From: Bradyrhizobium sp. CCBAU 53338
GTDB lineage: Bacteria > Pseudomonadota > Alphaproteobacteria > Rhizobiales > Xanthobacteraceae
Length of the DNA stretch: 64,000 bases
Assembly (NCBI RefSeq): GCF_015291665.1
Contig: NZ_CP030048.1
Coordinates: forward strand, 4,898,001-4,962,000
Direction of reading: 5' to 3'
The first letter of the stretch is position 1, and each line of letters starts with the position of its first letter. Of the stretch, positions 10,301-18,482 are shown in pieces. The notes under the pieces are model-generated. The model did no database searches, was not told where the DNA came from, and worked only from the letters and a program-made list of their open reading frames with translations. Made by a program: the position numbers and the translations under genes.

Positions 10301-10609
10301 CAGCTGCTGGAGCGCCGCAAGACCATACGACCAGTAGGATTCACCACCGATCAACCGCACCAGAATGCCGCGCGCCTGCGACAGCGTCCGCTCGATATAG
10401 GTGTCGATCGAGAGCGGATGACGGAGCTCCGCGAGGTTGGCGAGCCGCAGCGACGGCAGGCCCTCGCGGCCACGTCGCCAGCCGGCCGCAAACGCCGCCA
10501 GATCGGAATCCGAGAACGAGAGCGCCACGAGATCGGCCGGGTCCTGGCCGATGTCCCTCGGCGTCGCGGTCTCCTCGAGACCACGGCTCTCGCGGAAGAC
10601 GACGTGCAT
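7361..10609 (-). CDS. cobN: Aerobic cobaltochelatase large subunit CobN
   Basis: CobN is the substrate-binding subunit of the ATP-dependent CobNST complex that inserts Co2+ into hydrogenobyrinic acid a,c-diamide. The 1082-residue product shows the conserved CobN/magnesium-chelatase H segments MGAHGTLEWLPGKSVAL and VFAPRPGQYGVGLS. It is shorter than the roughly 1250-residue CobN of some species, the difference lying outside these conserved blocks. The ATG shares one base with the cobW stop. The partner ATPase subunits CobS and CobT are not in this window. In alphaproteobacteria they are usually encoded elsewhere. Confidence 0.95.
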   Translation of the reverse strand: MHVVFRESRGLEETATPRDIGQDPADLVALSFSDSDLAAFAAGWRRGREGLPSLRLANLAELRHPLSIDTYIERTLSQARGILVRLIGGESYWSYGLAALQQLAKDRNIALAVLPADGRDDIRLDAYSTLPVSTLRRLKVLCDTGGPVATQAAIAQLALASGLYAGPVVGEMAVPEMGFYDPARGVIAAPVAREGKSSALVTFYRSYLTAADTGPVDTLIAALREKGFDAHGAFVASLKAAGVADWLRAHLARNPPAAIVNATAFSALGDDGTTPFDAASCPVFQVALSSARREDWAESLRGLSPGDLAMHVVLPEVDGRLFSGVVSFKSAAERDPDLQFSHLAHRPDEERVKAVAARVAAWRRLAETPAAEKRLAIVLSNYPGRPHQIAHAVGLDALASVEALVSDLSETGFNVAPVQELGEALLRQKLTWSVAEYRAALSHLPQNLQDDLAQAWSAPESDPSCRGGAFHFAAIPCGRSIIAVQPERGDTTTRDVDYHDLARTPRHAYVAFHLWLRAQGIDAVVHMGAHGTLEWLPGKSVALSSACWPEALIGDLPVIYPFIVNDPGEAAQAKRRIGAVTIGHLPPPLEQSAVPEGLRRLERLLDEYSTADGLDPARRQRLIAAIRDEARTAGLEDDLGLDVSAAPAEAIPRIDRFVCDLKESQFGDGLHVFGRGACGDAERDALRAALAGQRVAPGPSGSPYRGRQDVLPTGRNLFAVDPRAVPTPSAHAQGIKLAEELLRRHLQDHGDWPKGLVVDLWGSATMRTAGEEFAMALHLAGLAPRWDHASGRVTGYDIIAPAELGRPRIDVTLRVSGLFRDVFAGLAQLFEAAAEALASREDEGDENPYRRRTSRVFAPRPGQYGVGLSAIPDVFTPETRDAAGEAWLSASSWAFSADGEIKPDREGIEQRLASADAFVHAQDLPETDLLLAADYAAHEAGVAAAAAHLGVSGPSLYHLDTTRPEQPHARTLTEEISRVVRARAANPAWIAGMMRHGFRGAAEISATLEHMAAFAHLAGAVPPHLFDLYYDATLGDADVRAFMARENPAALAAMETCFKRLHEASLWRTRRNSIAAALKEAS

Positions 10610-11643
10610 CAGATCCCTAGCCCTGACCTGATCGCGGTTTCGTCGATATCGCCGTGCTCGCCGATCACGACGAGCTTCGACTGCCTGAGCCCTGCGCCCC
10701 AGGGCTTGTCGAACTGGTGGCGCACGCGCTCGCCGACCGCCTGCAGCAGCAGGCGCATGGGCTTGCCCGCGACCGCGATATAGCCCTTGGCGCGCAGCAC
10801 GTTCTGCTCGCGCGCCAGCTTCTGTACGGACGCGACCAGCGCATCGACGTCGGCGACCTCAGGGAGATCGATCACGACGGAAGCGAAATCGTCATGCTCG
10901 TGCTCCTCCTCGCCGTCATGGTGCGAGGGGCGCGCGGCGAGATCGTTCTCGGCAGCGGCGCCGAGGCCGAGAATGACGCGCGCATCGATCGCGCCGTCGG
11001 TAATGGGAAGCATCGGCACGCGGCGCGGCATCTCGGCAGTGATCAGCGCCTTGGCGGCCTCGATGCCCGCAGCACCCGCGAGGTCCGCCTTGGTCAGCAG
11101 CACGATGTCGGCGCAGGCGATCTGGTCCTCGAAAACTTCCGAGAGCGGCGTCTCATGATCGAGATTATCGTCCGCCGCGCGCTGGGCTTCGACCGCATCC
11201 GGATCCGGCGCGAAACGACCGGCGGCGACCGCCTCGGCATCGGCGAGCGCAATGACGCCGTCGACCGTGATGCGCGAGCGGATCTCCGGCCAGTCGAACG
11301 CCTTGAGCAGCGGCTTCGGCAGCGCCAGCCCCGAGGTCTCGATCAGGATGTGATCGGGCCTGACAGGGCGCGCCAGCAGCTGCTCCATGGTCGGAATGAA
11401 ATCGTCGGCAACGGTGCAGCAGATGCAGCCATTGGCGAGCTCGACGATGTTTTCTTCCGGGCAGTTCGCATCGGCGCAGGACTTCAGAATCTCGCCGTCG
11501 ACACCCTCGCTGCCAAACTCGTTGACGAGCACGGCGAGCTTCTTGCCGCCCGCATTGCTGAGCAGATGCTGGATCAGCGTCGTCTTGCCGGAGCCGAGGA
11601 AGCCGGTGACAACAGTCACCGGGACTTTTGCGAGCGAGTTCAT
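10609..11643 (-). CDS. cobW: CobW-type G3E GTPase, putative cobalt chaperone
   Basis: CobW is a P-loop GTPase of the COG0523/G3E family thought to deliver cobalt to the aerobic cobaltochelatase. The 344-residue product has the Walker A GFLGSGKTTL, the metal-binding CxCC motif in ANGCICCTVADDF, the family ETSGLALPKPLL segment, and a His/Glu-rich loop (HHDGEEEHEHDD) that may bind metal. The ATG at 11643 overlaps the stop of the upstream DUF1636 gene (ATGA), and the stop is coupled to cobN. Its position directly before cobN supports the cobalt-delivery role; that role is inferred from the family and the context. Confidence 0.93.
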   Translation of the reverse strand: MNSLAKVPVTVVTGFLGSGKTTLIQHLLSNAGGKKLAVLVNEFGSEGVDGEILKSCADANCPEENIVELANGCICCTVADDFIPTMEQLLARPVRPDHILIETSGLALPKPLLKAFDWPEIRSRITVDGVIALADAEAVAAGRFAPDPDAVEAQRAADDNLDHETPLSEVFEDQIACADIVLLTKADLAGAAGIEAAKALITAEMPRRVPMLPITDGAIDARVILGLGAAAENDLAARPSHHDGEEEHEHDDFASVVIDLPEVADVDALVASVQKLAREQNVLRAKGYIAVAGKPMRLLLQAVGERVRHQFDKPWGAGLRQSKLVVIGEHGDIDETAIRSGLGI

Positions 11644-12014
11644 TCGGCGGCCTCCGGCAACACGGCAATGGGGGGAATGCGGGCAAGCGACTGCTTGCGG
11701 AAGATTTCGGGCCTGCTGCGCCAGGGCACCAGGCCGTCGGGCGCGGCAGCATAGGCGGCGGCGCCCGCGACCACGTCGTGCGCATTGGCATCCGAGAGGC
11801 GGCCATAGACATACGACCAGCGGCCGGGCGCGCTGAGCGCGACCGAGCAACCCTGGCTGCATGCAGACAGGCATTCGACGGGAACCACGGTGACGCCTTC
11901 GGGCACGCCAGCCTCGAGGATCGCGCCGTGCAGGCGCTTGCCGGGCGCGACCTCGCCCTCGCCCAGCGTCTGGCCGGCGCGGCAGGTGATGCAGACATGC
12001 AGTGTGACGGTCAT
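11640..12014 (-). CDS. DUF1636 cysteine-rich protein, first gene of the riboswitch operon
   Basis: This 124-residue protein resembles the DUF1636 family of predicted metal- or Fe-S-binding proteins found next to cobW. Five cysteines are visible at about residues 8, 11, 48, 52 and 56 (CITC and ECLSACSQGC), in an arrangement like thioredoxin-fold ferredoxins. It is the first gene after the cobalamin riboswitch and is coupled to cobW by an ATGA overlap. A function in cobalt handling or electron supply is suggested only by this context. The ATG at 12014 follows a GGAAGAGGC ribosome-binding site that can pair with an upstream complementary segment. No experimental function is known to me. Confidence 0.85.
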   Translation of the reverse strand: MTVTLHVCITCRAGQTLGEGEVAPGKRLHGAILEAGVPEGVTVVPVECLSACSQGCSVALSAPGRWSYVYGRLSDANAHDVVAGAAAYAAAPDGLVPWRSRPEIFRKQSLARIPPIAVLPEAAE

Positions 12015-12052
12015 CGCCTCTTCCAGAAGTATCGGCGGGAGGCGAAGAGGCC
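12015..12052 (-). promoter_or_regulatory. Candidate RBS-sequestering hairpin at the head of the cob operon
   Basis: On the minus strand the ribosome-binding site of the DUF1636 gene (GGAAGAGGC, complement of 12016-12024) has an exact 8-base complement 20 bases upstream (GCCTCTTC on the minus strand, 12044-12051). The stem would hide the SD sequence and lies between the riboswitch and the first start codon. This fits a translational expression platform. No structure prediction was run. Confidence 0.5.
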
Positions 12053-12119
12053 CACGAACCGTTCTTGCGAAGGCCCGTTTCCCCGTCGCGGAACACCCCG
12101 TCCGCCGGTCCAAAAATCG

Positions 12120-12318
12120 TCCGCGCTGGCAGGTCTCCCGGCTTGCGGAGCAGGGCTTTTGGCCCTTCGATCCCCGCCTTCCCGATCCCCCGAGGGGATC
12201 AGTGGCTTCGGGCATCTCTCCGGTCACGGTCGCGGGGGCGGCTGCATTTTGGACCCAAATCTTGCCGATTCGGACCCTATCGCATTCCCTCTTCGCCTGT
12301 CATAGGACAGGAACCAAC
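12120..12318 (-). promoter_or_regulatory. Cobalamin riboswitch
   Basis: Read on the minus strand, this stretch contains the conserved blocks of the AdoCbl riboswitch in order: a GGTTCCTGTC start with a GAAGAGGGAATGCG block, GCCCCCGCGACCGTGA, AGCCACTG, GGGAAGGCGGGG, and finally the B12 box AAGCCGGGAGACCTGCC (complement of about 12125-12142). It sits about 105 bases before the DUF1636-cobW-cobN operon and is oriented to control it. Repression of the operon when adenosylcobalamin is plentiful is expected from the class. The divergent cobO is on the other strand and is not obviously controlled by it. Confidence 0.93.
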
Positions 12319-12373
12319 GCCGGACCACCATTTGCCCCCGGCCGCCTCTTGTCAAGCCGAAGGACCGGATACC

Positions 12374-13021
12374 ATGACGCCTGAACCGGAGACCCAGACG
12401 GCCGACGAAACCGACGCCAAGACTGACGCCAAGCACGCCGCGAAAATGGCGAAGATCAAGGTCGCCCGCGACAAGATCATGGCGACCAAGAGCGGCGAAA
12501 AAGGCCTCATCATCGTCCACACCGGCGCCGGCAAGGGCAAGTCCTCCTCCGCCTTCGGCATGATCGTGCGTTGCGTTGCCCACGGCCTGCCCTGCGCGGT
12601 CGTGCAGTTCATCAAGGGCGCTTGGGACACCGGCGAGCGGCGCCTGCTCACCGGCCATTTCGGCGAGCTCTGCCAGTTCCACGCCATGGGCGAGGGCTTT
12701 ACCTGGGAGACGCAGGACCGCGCTCGCGACATCGCGGCCGCCCGCGCCGGCTGGGAAAAAGCGAAGGCGCTGATATCCGATCAACGGCTGCGCATGGTCG
12801 TGCTCGACGAAATCAACATCGCGCTGCGCTACGACTATCTCGACATCGCAGAGGTCGTCGATTTCCTGAAAACCTCGAAGCCGCCGATGACGCATGTCGT
12901 GCTCACCGGCCGCAATGCCAAGGACGAGCTGATCGAGATCGCCGATCTCGTCACCGAGATGACGCTGGTGAAGCATCCGTTCCGCTCCGGCATCAAGGCG
13001 CAGGCCGGCGTCGAGTTCTGA
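12374..13021 (+). CDS. cobO: Cob(I)yrinic acid a,c-diamide adenosyltransferase CobO (CobA/BtuR type)
   Basis: CobO attaches the 5'-deoxyadenosyl group from ATP to the cobalt of the corrinoid. The product has 215 residues with the P-loop [15 protein letters not shown], the VQFIKGAW strand and [14 protein letters not shown], all diagnostic of the CobA/BtuR/CobO family. The ATG at 12374 follows a GGACCGGATACC leader. The N-terminus has a short Asp/Lys/Ala-rich charged extension. It is divergent from the riboswitch-led operon, with only about 55 bases between the riboswitch 5' end and this start, and is followed after 5 bases by cobQ. Confidence 0.95.
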   Translation: MTPEPETQTADETDAKTDAKHAAKMAKIKVARDKIMATKSGEKGLIIVHTGAGKGKSSSAFGMIVRCVAHGLPCAVVQFIKGAWDTGERRLLTGHFGELCQFHAMGEGFTWETQDRARDIAAARAGWEKAKALISDQRLRMVVLDEINIALRYDYLDIAEVVDFLKTSKPPMTHVVLTGRNAKDELIEIADLVTEMTLVKHPFRSGIKAQAGVEF

Positions 13022-13026
13022 ATTCG

Positions 13027-14475
13027 ATGGCACGCGCATTGATGATCCAGGGGGCCGGCTCGGACGTGGGCAAATCGCTCATCGTCGCCGGCCTTGCTCG
13101 CGCTTTCACGCGACGGGCCATGCGCGTGCTCCCGTTCAAGCCGCAGAACATGTCGAACAACGCGGCCGTCACCGTCGATGGCGGCGAGATCGGTCGCGCA
13201 CAGGCGCTGCAGGCGCTTGCAGCGGGTGTCGAACCGCACACCGACATGAACCCGGTGCTGCTCAAGCCGGAGACCGATGTCGGCGCGCAGGTGATCGTGC
13301 ATGGCAAGCGCATCGCGACTGCGCGCGCGCGTGAATACGCGGCGATGAAGCCCTCGCTGATGGGCGCGGTGCTGGAGAGTTTTGGGCGGCTCAAGGCGCG
13401 CTCTGACCTGGTGCTGGTCGAAGGCGCCGGCAGCCCGGCCGAGGTGAACCTTCGCAAGGCCGACATCGCCAATATGGGCTTTGCCCGCAAGGCCGATGTC
13501 CCCGTCGTGCTGGTCGGAGATATCGACCGTGGCGGCGTCATCGCCCAGCTCGTCGGCATCAAGACGGTGATCGACCCTGACGATGCCGCCTTGATCCACG
13601 GTTTTGTCATCAACAAGTTCCGCGGCGATCCCACGCTGTTCGACGACGGCTACAAGCTGATCGAACAAAAGACCGCATGGCGCGGCCTCGGCGTGCTGCC
13701 CTGGTTCGCGCGCGCCGGCGAGCTGCCGGCGGAGGATGCGCTGGGCCTGAGCGACGCGCGCAAGCCCGGCCAGTGCAAGATCGCCTGCCTCGCGCTGTCG
13801 CGGATCGCCAATTTCGACGATCTCGATCCGCTCAAGCTCGAGCCCGGGGTCGATCTCGTCATGGTGCGTCCGGGCGAAGCGATCCCCGGCGACGTCAGGC
13901 TCGTCGTCATCCCCGGTTCGAAGTCCACGCGCGGCGATCTCGCCTTTTTGCGCGCGCAGGGCTGGGACATCGATCTGCTCGCACATCATCGCAGAGGCGG
14001 TCACGTGCTAGGCCTCTGCGGCGGCTATCAGATGCTCGGACACAGCGTCGCGGATCCTGACGGCATCGAGGGGCCCGCGGGCGACACGCCGGGCCTTGGA
14101 CTGCTGGACGTGGAAACGGTGATGAGCCCGCAGAAGACTCTGACGCGTGTTGCGGCCGTGCATGCGGCGACGGCCCAGCCGATCCAGGCTTACGAGATCC
14201 ACATCGGCCGCACCGACGGGCCGGATCGCGTACGGCCGTTCGCAAAACTGAATGGCGAGCCGGAAGGCGCGATTTCCGGCGATGGGCGCGTACAGGGCAG
14301 CTATCTTCACGGCCTGTTCACGTCGGATGATTTCCGCAAGGCGTATCTGGCGAAGCTCGACATCCCCACAGGCGAGGAGCCCTATCACGCCAGGGTCGAG
14401 AGCGCGCTCGATGCCCTGGCCGATCACATCGAACGGCATCTCGACGTCGAAGGCCTGCTCGCGCTAGCACGCTAG
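13027..14475 (+). CDS. cobQ: Cobyric acid synthase CobQ
   Basis: CobQ amidates the b, d, e and g side chains of adenosylcobyrinic acid a,c-diamide using glutamine and ATP. The 482-residue product has an N-terminal dethiobiotin-synthetase-like ATPase domain ([17 protein letters not shown], then [10 protein letters not shown]) and a C-terminal glutaminase domain with [11 protein letters not shown], nucleophile Cys at about residue 331. It starts 5 bases after the cobO stop, so the two form one transcript. Its last 12 bases overlap the end of the convergent cobC gene. Confidence 0.96.
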   Translation: MARALMIQGAGSDVGKSLIVAGLARAFTRRAMRVLPFKPQNMSNNAAVTVDGGEIGRAQALQALAAGVEPHTDMNPVLLKPETDVGAQVIVHGKRIATARAREYAAMKPSLMGAVLESFGRLKARSDLVLVEGAGSPAEVNLRKADIANMGFARKADVPVVLVGDIDRGGVIAQLVGIKTVIDPDDAALIHGFVINKFRGDPTLFDDGYKLIEQKTAWRGLGVLPWFARAGELPAEDALGLSDARKPGQCKIACLALSRIANFDDLDPLKLEPGVDLVMVRPGEAIPGDVRLVVIPGSKSTRGDLAFLRAQGWDIDLLAHHRRGGHVLGLCGGYQMLGHSVADPDGIEGPAGDTPGLGLLDVETVMSPQKTLTRVAAVHAATAQPIQAYEIHIGRTDGPDRVRPFAKLNGEPEGAISGDGRVQGSYLHGLFTSDDFRKAYLAKLDIPTGEEPYHARVESALDALADHIERHLDVEGLLALAR

Positions 14476-15429
14476 GATCTTTGCGAGGCGCAGCCATTCG
14501 GCTTCGCTGCCGGGAAGACCCAGGCGCAGCCATGCCGGATTCTGCGCGAAGACTCGCGACCAGATCTGGCCGCGCGCGAGTTTTTCCTGAGCGGCAAGCG
14601 CATCAGGCGTCTCGTAGAGACGAAACAGCGGTGCGCCGCCGACGAGCCGCCAGCCTTGCGACCGCACCATGTCGTCGAGGCGAGCGCAATCCCGCACGAG
14701 GCGCGCCGACGTTGCCCCGGCCCAGGTATCATCGCGCAAGGCGCGGCAGCCGATCGCGATCGCCGCCCCCGACAGCGGCCACGGACCTGATGCCGCCGCG
14801 AGCTTCGCAATGTCGGCTGCATGGCCGATCGCGAAGCCAAGCCGAAGGCCGGCCAGGCCGTAGAACTTTCCGAAGGAGCGCAGGATCAGCAGTCCCGGCC
14901 GATCTGCTTCCGAAGCGAGGGAGAGCTCGGGAATGGCATCAACAAAACTCTCGTCGATGACGAGGCGACCGACACGCGGCAACAACGAGAGCAGGTCCTT
15001 CGGCGCATGACGGCGCCCGTCGGGATTGTTGGGATTGACGACAATGGCGAGCTCGGCGCCCGCGAGCGCACCTGGCTCCCTCACCTCCTCGACCTCCCAT
15101 CCCGCGGCCGACAGAACCGGAACATATTCGTTGTAGGTCGGCGCAAGGATGCAGGCACGGCCGCGCGGCGCGAGTTGCGGCAACAATTGAATGGCGGCCT
15201 GCGCGCCGCCCATCGCGACAACAGGCGCTGAGGTGCGATAGGCGTGTCGCGCCGCCTGATGCAGCGCCTCGATCTCGGATCGCGACGGCAGCGCCTGCCA
15301 ATGATGCGCTGATATCTCGCCAACGGGATAAGGCAGCCGGTTGATCCCCGTCGACAGATCGATCCAGTCGTCCGCGCGCCCGCCGAAACGCTGCTGGGCC
15401 AGATCGAGATTTCCACCGTGCTCGCGCAT
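14464..15429 (-). CDS. cobC: L-threonine-O-3-phosphate decarboxylase CobC (PLP enzyme)
   Basis: CobC is a class I/II aminotransferase-fold PLP enzyme that supplies (R)-1-aminopropan-2-ol phosphate for the nucleotide loop arm. The product has 321 residues from the ATG at 15429 ([17 protein letters not shown]). A GTG at 15444 overlapping the cobD stop is an alternative. The family features [12 protein letters not shown] and [10 protein letters not shown] are present, and the PLP lysine lies in [17 protein letters not shown] (about residue 188). It is downstream of and coupled to cobD. Some annotations would call it a histidinol-phosphate aminotransferase; the neighbours decide for CobC. Confidence 0.93.
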   Translation of the reverse strand: MREHGGNLDLAQQRFGGRADDWIDLSTGINRLPYPVGEISAHHWQALPSRSEIEALHQAARHAYRTSAPVVAMGGAQAAIQLLPQLAPRGRACILAPTYNEYVPVLSAAGWEVEEVREPGALAGAELAIVVNPNNPDGRRHAPKDLLSLLPRVGRLVIDESFVDAIPELSLASEADRPGLLILRSFGKFYGLAGLRLGFAIGHAADIAKLAAASGPWPLSGAAIAIGCRALRDDTWAGATSARLVRDCARLDDMVRSQGWRLVGGAPLFRLYETPDALAAQEKLARGQIWSRVFAQNPAWLRLGLPGSEAEWLRLAKILAC

Positions 15430-15440
15430 GCCCTGTTCTT

Positions 15441-16382
15441 TCACGCGAAGGCCAGGATCGCAAGGATGGCTGCGAGCAGCAGCATGGCGCGGCGGTAGAC
15501 GGCCAGCGCCTCATTGATGTCCACGGCAAGCGGATCGCGCGCGCCTTCGTTGAGCCAGGGCTCGTTCGTTAAGCTGCCGTGATAGATGCGGGGCCCGCTG
15601 AGCCGGACGCCAAGCGCGCCGGCCATTGCGGCTTCCGGCCAGCCCGCGTTGGGCGAGCGGTGGCGGCGCGCGTCCCGCGTCATGCATGACAGTGCCTGGG
15701 ATCGCCGCGGCGCGAGCAGTACGAACAGAAAGCCGGTGAGCCGGGCTGGAATGAAATTGGCGACATCGTCGATGCGCGCAGCCGCCCAGCCGAAAGCCTC
15801 GTAGCGTTCGCTGCGATGGCCGATCATGGAATCCAGCGTGTTGATTGCCTTGTAGCCCAAAATGCCCGGCAGGCCGAACAGCGCGCCCCAGAACACCGGC
15901 GCGACGATGCCGTCCGAGGCGTTTTCCGCGAGGCTTTCGATCGCGGCGCGTGCGATGCCCGCTTCATCGAGCGCGGCGGGATCGCGGCCGACGATGCGCG
16001 AGACCGCCTCGCGCGCGGCGGCGATATCGCCGCCCGGCAGAGGCTCGGCAACGGCGGCGACGTGATCGTGCAGCGAGCGCAGCGCGACCAATGGCCAGGC
16101 GATGATGCCGACCAGCGCGATCTGGACCCAGCCCGCGGCAAGCAGGGACTGCAGCACCCAGCCGATCGCGACGGAGAGCGCGATCACGACAAGCGCTCCA
16201 GCGATACCGGCAGCGCGGCGGAGCGCCGGCGCGACGGACTCGCGATTCCAGCCGGCATCGATGGCGCCGATCAGCCGGCCGAGCCAGGTCACGGGGTGGC
16301 CGATTCGTGCGAACAACGGTGACGGCCAGCCCGTGAGGGCATCCACCGCCATCGCCACCACCATCGCGCCCGCAAAGCCCAA
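15441..16382 (-). CDS. cobD: Adenosylcobinamide-phosphate synthase CobD (CbiB type)
   Basis: This integral membrane enzyme joins the aminopropanol (phosphate) arm to adenosylcobyric acid. The 313-residue product has several hydrophobic segments (for example residues 60-82, 86-101 and the C-terminal LLLAAILAILAF). It carries the conserved ESLAENASDGIVAPVFW and YKAINTLDSMIGHRSERY blocks typical of CbiB/CobD. The name follows the Pseudomonas denitrificans nomenclature, where CobD is not the Salmonella decarboxylase. It is the first gene of the minus-strand cobD-cobC pair and diverges from cobP across about 120 bases. Confidence 0.95.
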   Translation of the reverse strand: MGFAGAMVVAMAVDALTGWPSPLFARIGHPVTWLGRLIGAIDAGWNRESVAPALRRAAGIAGALVVIALSVAIGWVLQSLLAAGWVQIALVGIIAWPLVALRSLHDHVAAVAEPLPGGDIAAAREAVSRIVGRDPAALDEAGIARAAIESLAENASDGIVAPVFWGALFGLPGILGYKAINTLDSMIGHRSERYEAFGWAAARIDDVANFIPARLTGFLFVLLAPRRSQALSCMTRDARRHRSPNAGWPEAAMAGALGVRLSGPRIYHGSLTNEPWLNEGARDPLAVDINEALAVYRRAMLLLAAILAILAFA

Positions 16383-16503
16383 TCCTGCCTCCTGTCCCGC
16401 CCCTGTTGCGCAAAGCGAGGGTCGAGCGCAAGCCCCCGAGCGCCTGATTTCGGCTTTGTCTTTGGCCGCGTTTGGTGATTAGTCAGGCCAACGGGAGACC
16501 TTC

Positions 16504-17007
16504 ATGGCCGTCATCTTGATCACGGGCGGAGCACGATCGGGCAAGAGCACGCGTGCGGAAACGCGCACGCGCGCCTTTCCGGGGCAGCCCGTCTATGTCG
16601 CGACGGCCGAGGCCTTCGATGCCGAAATGGACGCGCGCATCGCAAGACACCGCGCGCGTCGCGGAACCGACTGGATCGAACGCGAGGTGCCGCTCGATCT
16701 CGTGCCCGCGCTCATCGCAAGCGATGGCGGCGGCGCAAGGTTGGTGGATTGCCTGACCATGTGGCTCTCGAACCTGATGCATGCCGAGCGCGACTGGGAG
16801 CACGAGGTGAACGCGCTTGCCGCAACTCTGCGCAATCTCGAGAGCCCGGTCGTGCTCGTCACCAACGAGGTCGGCCTTGGCATCGTGCCCGACAACGCGC
16901 TGGCGCGCAGCTTTCGCGACGCCGCCGGAATCATGAATCAGACGATTGCCGATGTCGCCGACGAGGTCGAGTTCATCGTCGCCGGCCTTCCGATGAAGCT
17001 GAAATGA
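16504..17007 (+). CDS. cobP: Adenosylcobinamide kinase / adenosylcobinamide-phosphate guanylyltransferase CobP (CobU type)
   Basis: This bifunctional enzyme phosphorylates adenosylcobinamide and transfers GMP from GTP, giving AdoCbi-GDP. The product has 167 residues, with the P-loop ITGGARSGKST at the N-terminus. The ARIARHRARR segment contains the His (about residue 49) that matches the guanylylated His of CobU. DCLTMWLSNLM and VTNEVGLGIVP are also typical. The ATG at 16504 follows a GGGAGACC ribosome-binding site. Its stop overlaps the cobV start (ATGA), and it heads the cobP-cobV-bluB operon. Confidence 0.96.
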   Translation: MAVILITGGARSGKSTRAETRTRAFPGQPVYVATAEAFDAEMDARIARHRARRGTDWIEREVPLDLVPALIASDGGGARLVDCLTMWLSNLMHAERDWEHEVNALAATLRNLESPVVLVTNEVGLGIVPDNALARSFRDAAGIMNQTIADVADEVEFIVAGLPMKLK

Positions 17008-17789
17008 CGCCGCGCGCCGACTTTCTGAACAACGTCGTCGCCGATCTCAGGATCGCGGCGTCCTTCGTCACGATCGTGCCGGTAGGCTCGTCGAAGCCTG
17101 CCGACAACGGCGCCATCGCGCGGGCGACCTGGGCGCTGCCGGTCGCGGGATTGCTGGTGGGACTTGCAGGCGGAGCATCCCACGCGCTCGCGAGCAGACT
17201 GGGACTGGCGCCAGGCATGGCCGCCCTGCTCGCGCTTGCAACGACCGCCCTCATCACCGGCGCGCTGCACGAGGACGGGCTTGCCGATACCGCCGACGGG
17301 CTCGGCGGCGGCCGCACGCGCGAGCGCAAGCTCGAGATCATGCGCGACAGCCGGATCGGCAGCTATGGCGTCTGCGCGCTGATCCTGTCGTTCGGCCTGC
17401 GCTGGAGCGCGCTGGCCGCGATCGGCAATCCCTGGGCTGTGATGTTGGCGATGTGCGCCGCGCACGCCGCGGCCCGCGCGGGCTTGCCGGCCTTCATGTC
17501 ACTGGTCCCCCCGGCGCGACGCGACGGACTCGCGGCAAGCGCTGGATCACCGCCGGGCCGCAGCGTGGCCACAGCCTTCGCTATCGGAACACTCGCGCTT
17601 GCCCTGGCGCTCGGGCCGGCCAAGGCGCTGGTCGGGCTGGTGCTGTTGTCGCTGGCCGGGCTGATCCTGGCGCGGCTCGCCATCCGCCAGATCGGCGGAC
17701 AGACCGGCGACATCCTCGGCGCGTTCGAGCAGATCGGCGAGATCCTGATCCTGCTTGTCGCCGCGGCCTTCCTTCAGGCAGGAAGCTAA
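17004..17789 (+). CDS. cobV: Adenosylcobinamide-GDP ribazoletransferase CobV (CobS type)
   Basis: This membrane enzyme joins AdoCbi-GDP and alpha-ribazole (phosphate) to form adenosylcobalamin (phosphate). The 261-residue product is very hydrophobic with several predicted membrane segments and the diagnostic motif LHEDGLADTADGLGGG, an acidic metal-binding loop, followed by RDSRIGSYGV. The ATG at 17004 was chosen because of the ATGA overlap with cobP and the family start. bluB follows 4 bases after its stop, grouping lower-ligand synthesis with nucleotide-loop assembly. Confidence 0.95.
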   Translation: MTPRADFLNNVVADLRIAASFVTIVPVGSSKPADNGAIARATWALPVAGLLVGLAGGASHALASRLGLAPGMAALLALATTALITGALHEDGLADTADGLGGGRTRERKLEIMRDSRIGSYGVCALILSFGLRWSALAAIGNPWAVMLAMCAAHAAARAGLPAFMSLVPPARRDGLAASAGSPPGRSVATAFAIGTLALALALGPAKALVGLVLLSLAGLILARLAIRQIGGQTGDILGAFEQIGEILILLVAAAFLQAGS

Positions 17790-17793
17790 AGTC

Positions 17794-18426
17794 ATGGTCG
17801 AGTTCGACGACGCCTTCCGCCGGCAATTGCGCGAGCTGTTTGTGTGGCGGCGCGATGTGCGCCGCTTTCGCACCGATCCATTGCCGGACGGCGCCGTGGA
17901 GCGGCTGATCGACACGGCTTGCCTATCGCCCTCGGTCGGCCTGAGCCAGCCGTGGCGCTTCGTCATCGTCGACGATGCCTCGCGGCGCCGCGCCGTGATC
18001 GACGATTTCAAGGCGTGCAACGCCGACGCGCTGGCCTGCTATTCCGGCGAGCGCGCGGCGCGCTATGCCGCGCTCAAACTGTCGGGCCTCGAGCAGGCGC
18101 CCGGCCACCTCGCCGTGTTCGCCGACAAGGCCAGCGACATCGGCCATGGCCTCGGCCGCGCGACGATGCCGGAGACGACGGAATACTCCGTGGTCGGGGC
18201 GATCACCGCGATGTGGCTGGCCGCGCGCGCCGACGGCATCGGGCTCGGCTGGGTCTCGATCCTCAATCCGCAGCGCATCCATGACGTACTCGACGTGCCT
18301 GCCTCCTGGAAATTCATCGCCTATCTCTGCATCGGTTATCCCGAGGCGGAGTGCGACCAGCCGGAGCTCGAACGGGCGAAGTGGGAGCATCGGCGCGACG
18401 CGAGCGAGTTCACGCTGCGGCGGTAG
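17794..18426 (+). CDS. bluB: 5,6-Dimethylbenzimidazole synthase BluB
   Basis: BluB uses oxygen to fragment reduced FMN and release 5,6-dimethylbenzimidazole, the lower ligand of B12. The 210-residue nitroreductase-fold protein shows RRDVRRF at the start, LSPSVGLSQPWRFV, GRATMPETTEYSVVGAI and GWVSILNP, all typical of BluB and not of general nitroreductases. The ATG at 17794 is the first start after cobV; an in-frame ATG at 17755 lies inside cobV. The operon position after cobP and cobV agrees. It converges with tpsB, leaving 56 bases in which I see no clear terminator. Confidence 0.94.
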   Translation: MVEFDDAFRRQLRELFVWRRDVRRFRTDPLPDGAVERLIDTACLSPSVGLSQPWRFVIVDDASRRRAVIDDFKACNADALACYSGERAARYAALKLSGLEQAPGHLAVFADKASDIGHGLGRATMPETTEYSVVGAITAMWLAARADGIGLGWVSILNPQRIHDVLDVPASWKFIAYLCIGYPEAECDQPELERAKWEHRRDASEFTLRR

Positions 18427-18482
18427 CAAGGTCGCACGCACCATCCCCCGTCATTGCCTACGGTGAGAGAAGGCGCGAAAGT

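Noticed and set aside
12120..12373. Riboswitch control of cobO on the plus strand
   Set aside because: The conserved blocks read only on the minus strand; the plus strand has none in order.
16383..16503. Second cobalamin riboswitch before cobP
   Set aside because: The 121-base divergent region is too short and lacks the B12 box and other conserved blocks.
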